Source: a virus. From it: 49,329 nucleotides of DNA. The notes beneath the pieces were generated by a model, which was given only the letters and a program-made list of their open reading frames with translations, made no database searches and was not told the origin of the DNA. The position numbers and the translations under genes are program-made. The stretch lies in IMG/VR virus record IMGVR_UViG_3300046516_000649, positions 1 to 49,329 of that record; one strand, 5' to 3'. Positions 6,049-14,302 of the stretch are shown piece by piece. Position 1 is the stretch's first letter; every line of letters starts with the position of its first letter.

Positions 6049-6264
6049 ATGGCAAAGCCCAAGATCGCGAAGACCCCCGAGGACAAGAACAAGGCGATCA
6101 CTCGCGCCGAGGACCGCGTGCGCGCGTGCGAGAATCAGCTCGACGCCGCGAAGGAGGTCGTGAAGGAGAAGAAGGCGGCGCTCGATGTCGCGATGACCGC
6201 GATGCGCGAGACGATCCGCGACGTTCCGCAGGGCGAGATGGCGTTCGACGACAAGAGCGAGTGA
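6049..6264 (+). CDS. Small coiled-coil protein between terminase halves, 71 aa
   Basis: ATG at 6049, with GAGAGA about six bases upstream. The product is almost entirely helical and charged (KNKAITRAEDRVRACENQLD, KEVVKEKKAALDVAM) and should form a coiled coil, followed by an acidic end (MAFDDKSE). It lies directly after the ATPase gene and before the separate nuclease gene. A coiled coil here could bridge the two terminase proteins, but that is inference. No family recognised. Confidence 0.85.
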   Translation: MAKPKIAKTPEDKNKAITRAEDRVRACENQLDAAKEVVKEKKAALDVAMTAMRETIRDVPQGEMAFDDKSE

Positions 6265-6483
6265 GTGCGTTACCCGTTCCTCAAGTCGAATCACATTCCA
6301 GCGCTGCCGTCGCGAGTCATGCGGCTCTGCTACTGGCGCGCGAGGAAGATCGCGAGGGACCCTGAGTCGCACGGGAAGTGGATCATGATTCCGGTGAGGC
6401 TCTACCGCGGCGGAGTCATCACGCTCGTCTACGAACGGCGCGGACGACAGGGACAACAGGCGGTCTTGGTCGGGAGTCGCTGA
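6265..6483 (+). CDS. Small basic hypothetical protein, 72 aa
   Basis: GTG at 6265 directly follows the previous stop; its stop overlaps the next ATG (TGATG). The product is basic (MRLCYWRARKIARDPESHG) with a beta-like C-terminus (PVRLYRGGVITLVYERRG). It lies between the two terminase genes. Nucleic-acid binding is possible from the charge. Not recognised. Confidence 0.75.
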   Translation: MRYPFLKSNHIPALPSRVMRLCYWRARKIARDPESHGKWIMIPVRLYRGGVITLVYERRGRQGQQAVLVGSR

Positions 6484-6773
6484 TGGTCGTCTTCCTGGAC
6501 CCCCGCCGCCCGCAACTCCTCGCGAACGCCTTTCTCGCGCGGCAGCACTTGCTCGAGAAGTGCAAGGCGCTGGACGCGGAGGTGCCCGCAGACTTGCTCG
6601 AGTTCGTCTCCCACGCGCTCGTGTGCGAGGCGTCCGGGCAGCGACTGGGCACGGCTCCAGTGGCCGATCGACAGGCGATGGGGATGATTCTTCAGGCGTT
6701 CGCGGGGAAGTACCGAAACCCCGTGGTTGTGCGGGCGATCGCAGCGTTGATTGCGTCGTCCATCCCGCGCTGA
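6483..6773 (+). CDS. Small helical hypothetical protein between terminase halves, 96 aa
   Basis: ATG at 6483 overlaps the previous stop. Predicted all-helical: LANAFLARQHLLEKCKALDA, LLEFVSHALVCEASGQRLG, and a C-terminal hydrophobic helix VVVRAIAALIASSIPR. There are no catalytic motifs and nothing resembling a homing endonuclease, so it does not explain the terminase split as an endonuclease insertion. A structural or regulatory role in packaging is possible. Confidence 0.8.
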   Translation: MVVFLDPRRPQLLANAFLARQHLLEKCKALDAEVPADLLEFVSHALVCEASGQRLGTAPVADRQAMGMILQAFAGKYRNPVVVRAIAALIASSIPR

Positions 6774-6786
6774 GAACCGGGGGTAC

Positions 6787-6816
6787 TTGACAGGATCGTC
6801 CCGGTCGTCCTAGACC
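6787..6816 (+). promoter_or_regulatory. Possible internal promoter before terminase nuclease gene
   Basis: TTGACA (6787-6792), an 18-base spacer, and TAGACC (6811-6816) lie in the only gap between the small genes and the nuclease gene. Transcription would begin near 6823, close to GTG codons at 6819 and 6825, again leaderless or nearly so. The -10 match is only three of six positions. Confidence 0.35.
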
Positions 6817-6818
6817 TT

Positions 6819-7550
6819 GTGGTCGTGGAGACCGTTGCCCGCTACCGCTTGGCGCCCTCCAACCGGGGCACGCTGAACGTCTGGCAGGTGCCCATCCCCG
6901 GCAGGGACGTGATCATCGGCTCGGATACTGCCGGTGGTGGTGCCTCTGGTGACTACTCCGTCGCGTGCGTCATCGACGCCGAGACCTGTGCGCTGCTGGC
7001 ACTCTGGCGCGACCATCTTTCACCTATGCCGTGGGGGCGGGCCGTCGCCCGCCTGGGCTGGTACTACAACGAGGGCTTCCTCGCCTTCGAGACCGGCGTC
7101 TCCTCGCACGGCCTCGCCGCGTGTCACGCAGCGATCGCAGCCGGCTACCGACGCATCTTCAAGACGCAGAACGTGCGTCGCGCGGACATGCCGCAGTCAG
7201 AGCAGCTCGGCTGGCCGACGAACTCGACCACGAAGCCCTTGATGATCGCGCGCGTGCAGGAAGCGCTGGAGCAGAACCTCGACATCCCAAGCGAAGACCT
7301 CCTGCGCGAACTCTCCGAGCAGCGCTACGCCGACACCGGCACCGTGCGCAAGGTCGTGCCGGAGAAGCACGACGACATGATGATGGCCTACGCCGTCGCG
7401 CTGTGCGTGCGTGATCGCGCGTGGACTGCCGGACTCGTGCACGCCGCCAAGGCGAACGTCGTGATGGATGAGTCCGCGCGGTACTGGGCAGCGGCAGAAG
7501 AAAAGTGGAAGCGTAGGCAGCGGCACGTCCCGCGGAGGCTCGTCTCGTGA
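6819..7550 (+). CDS. Terminase large subunit, nuclease domain as a separate gene
   Basis: The open frame begins at GTG 6819 (GTG 6825 possible) without a Shine-Dalgarno sequence. After a short lead (NRGTLNVWQVPIPGRDVIIG) comes the RNase H-like nuclease core of large terminases: D36 in IIGSDTAGGG, D45 in SGDYSV, E91 in AFETG and D185/D186 in EKHDDMMMAY. These fit the usual acidic metal-binding residues. It would cut concatemeric DNA at the start and end of packaging, working with the ATPase encoded at 4776-6035. The lead corresponds to the hinge between the two domains in intact terminases, so the split falls at the domain boundary. Confidence 0.88.
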   Translation: MVVETVARYRLAPSNRGTLNVWQVPIPGRDVIIGSDTAGGGASGDYSVACVIDAETCALLALWRDHLSPMPWGRAVARLGWYYNEGFLAFETGVSSHGLAACHAAIAAGYRRIFKTQNVRRADMPQSEQLGWPTNSTTKPLMIARVQEALEQNLDIPSEDLLRELSEQRYADTGTVRKVVPEKHDDMMMAYAVALCVRDRAWTAGLVHAAKANVVMDESARYWAAAEEKWKRRQRHVPRRLVS

Positions 7551-7840
7551 GTGAACTCGCCCTGTGGCTCGCCTGCGTGATTCCGGTGCTGTGCATGGGC
7601 GCTGTCGCGCTCGGAGTGACGCTGTTCGCTTGGCGCGTGATCGCTCGCACGGAGAGCGCGCATCGCGACATGTTGAAGGCGGTCCTCGTGGTGTCCGTCG
7701 CTCCCGCAGCTCCGCAACTCGCCGGGATGATGGAGTCCGCCGACGCGGCGGCGGATAAAGCGGCAGCGGAAGCCGCTGCGGGCAGGGCAGCCGCTGAGGC
7801 CATGAATGCGAATCACCGCAGGTTGAGGCCGGCACACTGA
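7547..7840 (+). CDS. Membrane-anchored helical protein, 97 aa
   Basis: GTG at 7547 overlaps the nuclease stop (GTGA). Residues 4-28 form a transmembrane helix (LWLACVIPVLCMGAVALGVT), followed by a helical Ala/Lys/Glu-rich tail (DAAADKAAAEAAAGRAAAEA). The stop overlaps the portal ATG (TGATG). A small membrane protein between terminase and portal is unusual. It may be anchored in the inner membrane with a cytoplasmic coiled tail. Function not recognised. Confidence 0.75.
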   Translation: MSELALWLACVIPVLCMGAVALGVTLFAWRVIARTESAHRDMLKAVLVVSVAPAAPQLAGMMESADAAADKAAAEAAAGRAAAEAMNANHRRLRPAH

Positions 7841-9894
7841 TGGTCACGGCCCCCAACTCGCTCGGCGATCCCGACACGATCCAGATGCTCACGAATCGGA
7901 TCGACGCGCGCGGCATCCGCATGGAGCGCTACGCGATGGAGGAGGTCTGGCTGAAGAACATGGCCTACTACTCGGGCCAGCAGCACTTCTACATCGAGGG
8001 CGGGCGGATCTGGGACGCGACTCCGCAGATGCCCGAGCACAAGGTCTTGTACCGCGTCAACCTCACGCGATCGGCTTGCCTGCGCGCGGCGGCGAAGATC
8101 CTCAACGTCCACCCGAAGTTCCGCGCGATCCCGGCGACCGACTCGATCAAGGATCGCAACATCGCTGAGGTCTCCGAGCGCGTCTTCCGGCACCAGCTCG
8201 ACACGAACGATTGGGACTACCTCGTCAGCCTGCTCGGAACGATGTGGGCGCAGATCGCCGGCAGCGCCTTCTACAAGGTCTGGTTCGACCCGCTGATCGG
8301 GGAAACCGACCGCTTCTACTACGACGACCCCAAGCAGAAGAACGTCATCCCGCAGGCGATGCTCGACGCCGCGGAGATGGCACAGAAGGATCGCGACGGG
8401 CTGTTCGAGGACTTCTCCAAGGGCGACGTACGCATCGAAGTCGCGACACCCTTCGCGGTCTTCCACGACTGGACCTCGCGCGACAAGAGCGTCGCCGGCT
8501 GCCAGTGGATGGGCGAGCGGCACTTCATCGACATCGACCTCGCCGCCGAGCGGTTCAATCGCGATCCATCCGACTTCCAGGCCGAGGAGACGACCACCGG
8601 ACTGATCCAGTACGAAGAGGCGATCGCGTTCATGACCTCGAACATGAACGTCGCGCCGTTCTCCTGGACGACGCCGCAGGACAAGCGCGGCAAGCGCTGC
8701 ATGATGGTCGAGCTCTGGGAGCGTCCGTCGCGCAAGCACAAGAAGGGCCGTCGCGTCGTGATGGTCGGCAAGCGCATCGTGATCGACGGCGACAATCCCT
8801 ACGCAGGCGATCGCACGAAGGTCTCGCACCTGCCCTACGTGAAGCAGGACTGGACGCCGCATCCGGGCCGCTTCTGGGGATCCTCGCTCGTCGAAGACCT
8901 CACCTCGCCACAGCACCACCTGAACGACGCGCGCGGCTGTCTCTTGGAGTTCCTGAGGATCTTCGGGCGCCCTGCGACCTTCGTCGGCACGAACTCCGGT
9001 ATCGACCCGACCACGATGACGATCGAGCCTGGCGGCGTGTACGCGGTGAACGAGATCAGCAAGGGCGTGACGCACGCGCCGACTCCGCAGCTTCCGCCGG
9101 ACGTGACGAACGTCGGCTCGATCTGTCAGTCGGACCTACTCGCGATCGCAAGTCAGTCAGAAGTCGACGGACAGAAGCTCCCCGGACAAATCCGCTCGGG
9201 CGCCGGACTCCAGGCCATGCAGGAGCAGCGCGACATGGCGCTCTCTGTCTCCAGCGCGCAGGCGCTTCGCGCGACGCGCGACGTTGGCCGAATCTCACTC
9301 ACGCTCGGGCAGATGTTCTATGACCAGAAGCGAACGCTGCGCTACCTGGAAGACGAAGATCAGTGGCAGTATCTCGACTATGCCGGAGCCGACCTCACGA
9401 ACGATCTGGTCATCGTCGGCGAAGCGTCGATCCTCGACACAACCGCTTCGCGCAAGGCGCAGATCATGGACGCCGTGCAGGTCGGAGCGCTCCAGCCCGC
9501 ACAGAATCCAGAGGATCGCGAGATCTTCCTCGCCGCGATGAAGTTTGACAGCGCGACGATGCCGATCAACGTGAAGCTCCAGGCGCGCAAGGCGACGGAG
9601 ATGGCGATCAGGAAGATCGTGCGCGACCCGGCGAAGTACGCGGAGAAGGGCTATCCGATCTTGCCCTTCGAGGACCACGCGACGTCGGCGAACGTGCTCG
9701 TGTCGTTCATGTATCGCGCCGAGTTCGACAATCTCGATCCGTTCACGAAGAGCCTGATCACGATGTTGTGGCATCAGCACGACGCCGCGATGAAGCAGGC
9801 GCAGCAAGATCAGATGGCGATGATTCAGGCGGCGAAGGGAGCGCCCGGCGTCACCGGGACTGCTTCTCAGCCCTCACCAGCCCTACCCGGCTAG
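7840..9894 (+). CDS. Portal protein, 684 aa
   Basis: This is the largest gene directly after the terminase. The N-terminal part (WLKNMAYYSGQQHFYIEGGR, then NLTRSACLRAAAKILNVHP) and the later GRFWGSSLVEDLTSPQHHLN match the crown and stem arrangement of podovirus-type portals. The C-terminal 100 residues are helical with a Gln/Ala-rich end (HDAAMKQAQQDQMAMIQAAK). The length is typical of portals of the P22-like class. Twelve copies should form the DNA channel at one capsid vertex and dock both terminase and the adaptor encoded at 14299-15312. The identification rests on sequence pattern and position. Confidence 0.85.
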   Translation: MVTAPNSLGDPDTIQMLTNRIDARGIRMERYAMEEVWLKNMAYYSGQQHFYIEGGRIWDATPQMPEHKVLYRVNLTRSACLRAAAKILNVHPKFRAIPATDSIKDRNIAEVSERVFRHQLDTNDWDYLVSLLGTMWAQIAGSAFYKVWFDPLIGETDRFYYDDPKQKNVIPQAMLDAAEMAQKDRDGLFEDFSKGDVRIEVATPFAVFHDWTSRDKSVAGCQWMGERHFIDIDLAAERFNRDPSDFQAEETTTGLIQYEEAIAFMTSNMNVAPFSWTTPQDKRGKRCMMVELWERPSRKHKKGRRVVMVGKRIVIDGDNPYAGDRTKVSHLPYVKQDWTPHPGRFWGSSLVEDLTSPQHHLNDARGCLLEFLRIFGRPATFVGTNSGIDPTTMTIEPGGVYAVNEISKGVTHAPTPQLPPDVTNVGSICQSDLLAIASQSEVDGQKLPGQIRSGAGLQAMQEQRDMALSVSSAQALRATRDVGRISLTLGQMFYDQKRTLRYLEDEDQWQYLDYAGADLTNDLVIVGEASILDTTASRKAQIMDAVQVGALQPAQNPEDREIFLAAMKFDSATMPINVKLQARKATEMAIRKIVRDPAKYAEKGYPILPFEDHATSANVLVSFMYRAEFDNLDPFTKSLITMLWHQHDAAMKQAQQDQMAMIQAAKGAPGVTGTASQPSPALPG

Positions 9895-9909
9895 AAGGAC
9901 CACCCACCC

Positions 9910-10608
9910 GTGGCCTCCAAAGAAGATCCGAAGAACGCACTCCTCGCGGGCGGACAACTCACAGGCGATGCCGTCGCCGAAGCAGCCGCGCTCACACGCG
10001 AGATGAATGCAAATCGCGAGACGACGCGACGCATCAAGGAACAGGAGCGCCCCGCGCTCCAGTTCATTCCGATCGACGAATCCGAACGCGAGGCTGCGTG
10101 GGACTCCGCCGAGTGGCTCGACAAGCGCAATGAGGACGAGGCGAAAGTTCGCCAAGAACTCCGCGATGCCGAGAACGCGAAGTACCGCTTCTACCTGAAG
10201 TGCCGCCAGGGTGTGCACGTCATCGGCGGACGTCCGGCGCAGCCGCACGGCATCTACTTCAAGCAGAATCCCTCGAGCAACGCCGTCGGCGATCACGACT
10301 GGAAGGCGACCTACAAGCCGACCTTCGAGGAGATCTGGCGACAGCCGATTCTATGCCAGGTCTGCCTGAAGATGGGGCAGGAGAATCCTCTCCCCTACGA
10401 GGTCACGGACTACCGCCGCGGCCTGTGGCGTCCCGACCTGCGCTGGGTCTGGAAGACGCCGCTCGATCGAGATGTGTGGCTCATCGAGGGCGACACGCGC
10501 GGGAACGATCTGCCGACAATGGCATCGAACCTGTGGCGCGAGGATCTCGAAAAGAAGCACGCCGAGCACGCCGCCAAGAAGGCCGCGCTCGTGCAGAAGG
10601 GGGCGTGA
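9910..10608 (+). CDS. Hypothetical virion-region protein, 232 aa
   Basis: GTG at 9910, 16 bases after the portal stop, with AGAAGGA upstream at a long spacing. The N-terminal 100 residues are charged and helical; the middle holds YLKCRQGVHVIGG and later RQPILCQVCLKMGQENPLPY, so two separated Cys clusters could bind zinc. The C-terminus is an Ala/Lys helix. It is placed between portal and scaffold and is probably involved in head assembly or is a minor head protein. No family recognised. Confidence 0.8.
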   Translation: MASKEDPKNALLAGGQLTGDAVAEAAALTREMNANRETTRRIKEQERPALQFIPIDESEREAAWDSAEWLDKRNEDEAKVRQELRDAENAKYRFYLKCRQGVHVIGGRPAQPHGIYFKQNPSSNAVGDHDWKATYKPTFEEIWRQPILCQVCLKMGQENPLPYEVTDYRRGLWRPDLRWVWKTPLDRDVWLIEGDTRGNDLPTMASNLWREDLEKKHAEHAAKKAALVQKGA

Positions 10609-10611
10609 TCC

Positions 10612-11463
10612 ATGAGCGACCAACCCGTCACTCAGAACGCGCCGCCCGCACCCCCGACCGTCATCAACGCCGATGCAAACGTGATGGTCCAGGGTCTGAA
10701 GGTCGATCGAACGGTTTTCTCCGAGCCGCTCTCGAAGGTGGTTGCTCAATACCAGACGCAATCCGCCGCCGAGAAGCGACTCGCCGAGGCGAACGCGCTC
10801 CTGTCGAGCCGCAAAGCTCAGATCGAGTTCGCCACAGACTTCCTCGCGACGGCGGAGAAAGATCCCGTCCGCGCGTTGGAGCAGATCCGTAACCAGCTCC
10901 AGATGCGACTCGGGCGCCCTATCCGGCTCCCGAGCGAAGTGAGCGGCGGATCGGACGGGATCGGCGGCGATCTCGCTGGCGTGGAGCAGGTGCACGATGC
11001 GCAAACCAAGCGCCTCGAGGCACAGCTCGTGGAGCTCACGAATCAGGTGAATCAGATGCGCACCACCACCCAGGTCGCATCCGGTGAAGCCGAGATCGCG
11101 CGTGAACTTGACCAGTACCAAGCCTTCAAGGGACAGGACGAGGCGTCCAAGAGGCTGCGGTCATCCATCGCACTTGCAATCGCAGGGCTGAAGAACGCGA
11201 ACCCTTCAGCGAACACTTCCGACCTCGTGAGCGAGCTTCATGCCGGCCTCGCAGGGCTCGCTTCCACGCAGGCAACCAACGACCGAAACAAACTGGCCGA
11301 ACGTGCGACAACTCTTGCCGGCGTTCCATCTGGCTCTGGCACTCCAGCGCTCACCGATCAGGCTCCTCCGCCCACAATGGCGGACGTGAAGAGCAAGAAG
11401 TTCGGGCCGCGCTTGATGGCCGATTTCACGAGCTGGGCGGCACGACAAGCGTCCGCGCGGTAG
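10612..11463 (+). CDS. Scaffolding-like protein, 283 aa
   Basis: ATG at 10612 with AAGGGGG upstream. The product is highly helical with predicted coiled-coil segments (AAEKRLAEANALLSSRKAQI and KRLEAQLVELTNQVNQM), a Pro-rich N-terminus, and a short basic C-terminal segment (DVKSKKFGPRLMADFTSW) like the coat-binding tail of scaffolds. It lies directly before the major capsid gene, the usual scaffold position. No protease motif is seen, so the scaffold may be released whole. The call is from position and helix pattern. Confidence 0.7.
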   Translation: MSDQPVTQNAPPAPPTVINADANVMVQGLKVDRTVFSEPLSKVVAQYQTQSAAEKRLAEANALLSSRKAQIEFATDFLATAEKDPVRALEQIRNQLQMRLGRPIRLPSEVSGGSDGIGGDLAGVEQVHDAQTKRLEAQLVELTNQVNQMRTTTQVASGEAEIARELDQYQAFKGQDEASKRLRSSIALAIAGLKNANPSANTSDLVSELHAGLAGLASTQATNDRNKLAERATTLAGVPSGSGTPALTDQAPPPTMADVKSKKFGPRLMADFTSWAARQASAR

Positions 11464-11478
11464 GTCTCGACTCTTCAG

Positions 11479-12936
11479 ATGGCATCAGGTATCGACAACG
11501 CAACTGGCGTGAACTTCGCCGTGGGTCAACCCTACGCCGAACACTTCATGACCAACTTCTTCCTGCCCGTGATCGCGGACGCTCGCAACAACTCCAGCGT
11601 GTGGTGGAACATGCTGAAGAAGGTCGCGAAGGAGCCCGTCGCCGGCAGGTTCATCGTCTGGCCCATCCGCACGACCCGTAACAACGGTCGCGGCGCGATG
11701 CGTCCGGGCGGACAACTCTCCGACCCCGGCCAACAGGGCGGAGCGACGGCCTTCCTCGAGACCCGGACATATCAGGGCCGGATCAAGATCGACGGCGAAC
11801 TCTTCCGCCGGGGCAAGACCAACGGTGGCGCTTTCATCGAAGCCCAGACCCTCGAGGTCGAAGGCCAGATGGACGACATCATGGTCGACTGCAACCGGAT
11901 GGCTCATAACGACGGTTCGGGCCGGATCGCGGAAGTCGCCTCGACGACCGCTGGTACGAGTCTCGTTCTGCGCGTGAACCAATCGGTCGAAGGCGCGGCG
12001 GCGTGCCCGACGAAGCCGGTCATCTACCTCGAGGTGGGCGACAGGATCGGCTTCTACGCGGCAGCGACTGACGCTCTCCGCGTGGGCACCGTGCTCACGA
12101 CCCAGCAGGGCTACTACGTGGTTGCGATCGTCGACTTCCAGACGATCCAGATCTCGGCTACGCCCGGCGGTGCTGCTGTCAACATCAACACGATCGCTTC
12201 GCTCACCGTGGGCGATTGGGTCGTGCGCGTGAACGAAGACACGATGACCGTGGCGGCTCCGCAGAAGTCCTGTGGCGGTCGCAACGAACCCGCTGGCCTC
12301 GCCGGCATCTTCTCGGATGCTGGCGTGCTCGACGGGAACGGCATCTTCTCTGCGGGCACGCTGTTCGGCCAGACCGTGTTCGGCCAGCAGTCCGGCGCGA
12401 ACGACTACCAGACCACGAGCAACGCGACGGCCGGGTTCCAAGGGAACTCGACCACCACCTCGTTTCCGTGGAACCGTGCGGTCGTGCTCGACAACGGCGG
12501 CGGTGGATCCCGCCCTCTCAGCGAGGCTCTGCTCCAGCAGTCCTTCTCGGACGCGGAGGAGCAGAACAACGCGAACATCCAGCTCCTGCTCTCAGCCTAC
12601 GGCACCTACAACTCGTACGTGAAGCTGTTGACGCCCGACAAGCGCTACAACGACACGCTCGAGCTGAAGGGCGGGCACAAGATGCTCAGCTTCAACGGCG
12701 TTCCCTGGTACAAGGACCGCTTCTCCTACGGAGGTCGGGTCTACGGCCTCAACCTCGACGCGCTCTGCGTCATGGAGACGGAACCGCTGCAGCCGCTCAC
12801 CCAGGCGGGAATCCACGTCTGGGAACGGCTGAAGGACCAGGACAGCTACTGGATGGGCCACATCACGAGCTACAACGTCGGCGTCACCGACGTCCGTCAG
12901 CGCGTGGGCTTCCTCCTCGACGAACTCGCCGCGTAA
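11479..12936 (+). CDS. Major capsid protein, HK97-like, 485 aa
   Basis: ATG at 11479. The N-terminal part (FFLPVIADARNNSSVWWNML, then FIVWPIRTTRNNGRGAM) and the C-terminal half (HKMLSFNGVPWYKDRFSYGG, VMETEPLQPL) follow the pattern of HK97-fold capsid proteins. Between about residues 150 and 260 there is a beta-rich insert (VGDRIGFYAAATDALRVG, VAIVDFQTIQISATPGG) that is probably an insertion domain on the capsid surface. No strong Shine-Dalgarno sequence precedes the start. The gene ends at a terminator-like hairpin (12940-12967), fitting high expression of this cistron. It forms the shell with scaffold and portal. Confidence 0.9.
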   Translation: MASGIDNATGVNFAVGQPYAEHFMTNFFLPVIADARNNSSVWWNMLKKVAKEPVAGRFIVWPIRTTRNNGRGAMRPGGQLSDPGQQGGATAFLETRTYQGRIKIDGELFRRGKTNGGAFIEAQTLEVEGQMDDIMVDCNRMAHNDGSGRIAEVASTTAGTSLVLRVNQSVEGAAACPTKPVIYLEVGDRIGFYAAATDALRVGTVLTTQQGYYVVAIVDFQTIQISATPGGAAVNINTIASLTVGDWVVRVNEDTMTVAAPQKSCGGRNEPAGLAGIFSDAGVLDGNGIFSAGTLFGQTVFGQQSGANDYQTTSNATAGFQGNSTTTSFPWNRAVVLDNGGGGSRPLSEALLQQSFSDAEEQNNANIQLLLSAYGTYNSYVKLLTPDKRYNDTLELKGGHKMLSFNGVPWYKDRFSYGGRVYGLNLDALCVMETEPLQPLTQAGIHVWERLKDQDSYWMGHITSYNVGVTDVRQRVGFLLDELAA

Positions 12937-12939
12937 GCG

Positions 12940-12967
12940 ACGAGGGCCTCTCGTTCTTTTTCTCTCT
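12940..12967 (+). terminator. Rho-independent-type terminator after major capsid gene
   Basis: ACGAG (12940-12944), a short GC loop, CTCGT (12950-12954) and then a T/C-rich run (TTCTTTTTCTCTCTCT) directly follow the capsid stop. It is probably a partial terminator that sets the ratio of capsid to downstream genes. Confidence 0.55.
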
Positions 12968-12984
12968 CTGTCCATGATGCGAGC

Positions 12985-13016
12985 TGGCCGGCGGGTGTTG
13001 ACGCACTCGCCGGCCA
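12985..13016 (+). other. Long hairpin between capsid gene and next virion gene
   Basis: TGGCCGGCG (12985-12993), one G-U wobble pair, GTG, loop TTGACG, CAC, then CGCCGGCCA (13008-13016) give a 13-pair stem. There is no T-tract after it. It may stabilise the capsid message from the 3' side, or process the transcript ahead of the gene at 13066. Confidence 0.5.
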
Positions 13017-13065
13017 CTTCCCGAACAACCAGTATCCGGCCTGAAAACCGGGGGAAACTATCCAC

Positions 13066-13749
13066 ATGATTCGCGGCAAGAACTTCCAAGGCGTCGCCAA
13101 GACGATCACGAGCAACCTCTGGATCGTGCCCGTCATCAACACGGCCAACGCCTATCACATGGCGGCCGGAACTCTGCAGAACATCGCCGTCGGCGGTACG
13201 CCGACCGGCTTCCTCTCGCAGTACACGAAGAACCCGCAGTCGCTGTTCTTCACTGCGGTCTTCGGCGGCGGCACGCTGACATCGTTCGTCCTCCAGCTCA
13301 CCGGAGAAAACATCTTCGGCGACGTCCAGACCGAACAGCTCACGTTCACGGCCGTCACGGGCCTCACGCTGCAGACGGCTCTCTGCTACCGGCGCGTCAC
13401 GGCGCTCACGGTCGTCAGCTACACCGGCACGCAGACGCCCGCTGCGACCGACACGATCCAGTTCGGCTACAGCCTCGTGAACCCGAAGATCCCGCTGCTC
13501 TGTCGTCTCGACGCGCCGCAGTCGATCCTCACGGTGAACGACATGAACCAGCAGACGAAGGCGAGCCAGCCGACGTTCGCTGTCACGCTCGCCAACCCGG
13601 CCGTGACGGTCGGAGGGAACACGAACCTCCCAACGCTGGCGACTGGCGTGCAGGCGTACCTGATCACGCTCACCGGAACGATCGTGGCTTCCGCCACGGG
13701 CTCCGGCGAGATCATGATCTATCTCAACCCGGACGACAGCCAGCTCTGA
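13066..13749 (+). CDS. Beta-rich virion protein, 227 aa (decoration-type candidate)
   Basis: ATG at 13066, with a G-rich run about ten bases upstream. The chain is rich in Thr, Val, Gly and short beta-like strands (TSFVLQLTGENIFGDVQTEQ, TALTVVSYTGTQTPAATD), with no long helices. It is the first gene after the capsid terminator and separates capsid from neck genes. A capsid decoration or stabilising protein is the likeliest role by place and composition. Not recognised as a family. Confidence 0.65.
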   Translation: MIRGKNFQGVAKTITSNLWIVPVINTANAYHMAAGTLQNIAVGGTPTGFLSQYTKNPQSLFFTAVFGGGTLTSFVLQLTGENIFGDVQTEQLTFTAVTGLTLQTALCYRRVTALTVVSYTGTQTPAATDTIQFGYSLVNPKIPLLCRLDAPQSILTVNDMNQQTKASQPTFAVTLANPAVTVGGNTNLPTLATGVQAYLITLTGTIVASATGSGEIMIYLNPDDSQL

Positions 13750-13750
13750 G

Positions 13751-14302
13751 ATGCGGCTGACGATCAAAGAAGGCACGGCGGCCTGGAGGAGTTTCAACTT
13801 CAGGCCGCCGGATCCGATCTGGGCGCCAGCGGGCGTTCTGGAGCGGACTCGTCGAAAGCTCGCGGAAGAAAACTGGCGGCTCTCGGTGTGGTGGTCGCAT
13901 TGCCGGATGGCCGGCTACGATCACGAAACGCCCGGTCGTTGGCGAATCGTCGAATGGATGCCCGAGCAGATGAACTGGGCGACGATCTTCTACTGGGAGG
14001 GACCCGAGGGACAGTACCGACATCCCGACGACGCGGACGCCATCATCCGCAGGGTCCACCGCGCCGACCGGCCAATCGACGAGATCGACGCCGAGAACGA
14101 TCGCCACAACGCCCAGATCGACCAGAAGAAACGGCGAGAGCACATCAAGGTTCTGCTCGAGCACTATCTCGACCTGAAGGAGCGCGACCAGGGCATCCGG
14201 CAGACATTCGGGCCGGGCCACATCCGTCGCCGGCAGGTCAAGGCGTCCGACCTGGACAACACGAACCACAAGAAGTGGCTCGCGGCGGAGCGAATGACGT
14301 GA
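13751..14302 (+). CDS. Hypothetical neck-region protein, 183 aa
   Basis: ATG at 13751, one base after the previous stop. The N-terminal half is Trp-rich (NWRLSVWWSHCRMAGYDHET, RWRIVEWMPEQMNWATIFYW), and the C-terminal half is a charged helix (IDEIDAENDRHNAQIDQKKR) with HYLDLKERDQGIRQTFGPGH at the end. The stop overlaps the adaptor start. It could be a head-completion or adaptor-associated protein. No family recognised. Confidence 0.75.
   Translation: MRLTIKEGTAAWRSFNFRPPDPIWAPAGVLERTRRKLAEENWRLSVWWSHCRMAGYDHETPGRWRIVEWMPEQMNWATIFYWEGPEGQYRHPDDADAIIRRVHRADRPIDEIDAENDRHNAQIDQKKRREHIKVLLEHYLDLKERDQGIRQTFGPGHIRRRQVKASDLDNTNHKKWLAAERMT

Noticed and set aside
6049-6773. Intein or self-splicing intron dividing the terminase
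   Set aside because: The region contains three separate genes with own starts and overlaps, and no endonuclease or intein motifs; RNA data would be needed to exclude it fully.
7813-9075. Long minus-strand open frame opposite the portal gene
   Set aside because: Mirror of a GC-rich coding frame: Arg/Leu/His-rich with no domains, and fully covered by the portal gene.
12592-13797. Long minus-strand open frame opposite capsid end and decoration gene
   Set aside because: It crosses the terminator and two clear genes, and its Arg/Val/Asp-rich composition is typical of antisense frames in this genome.
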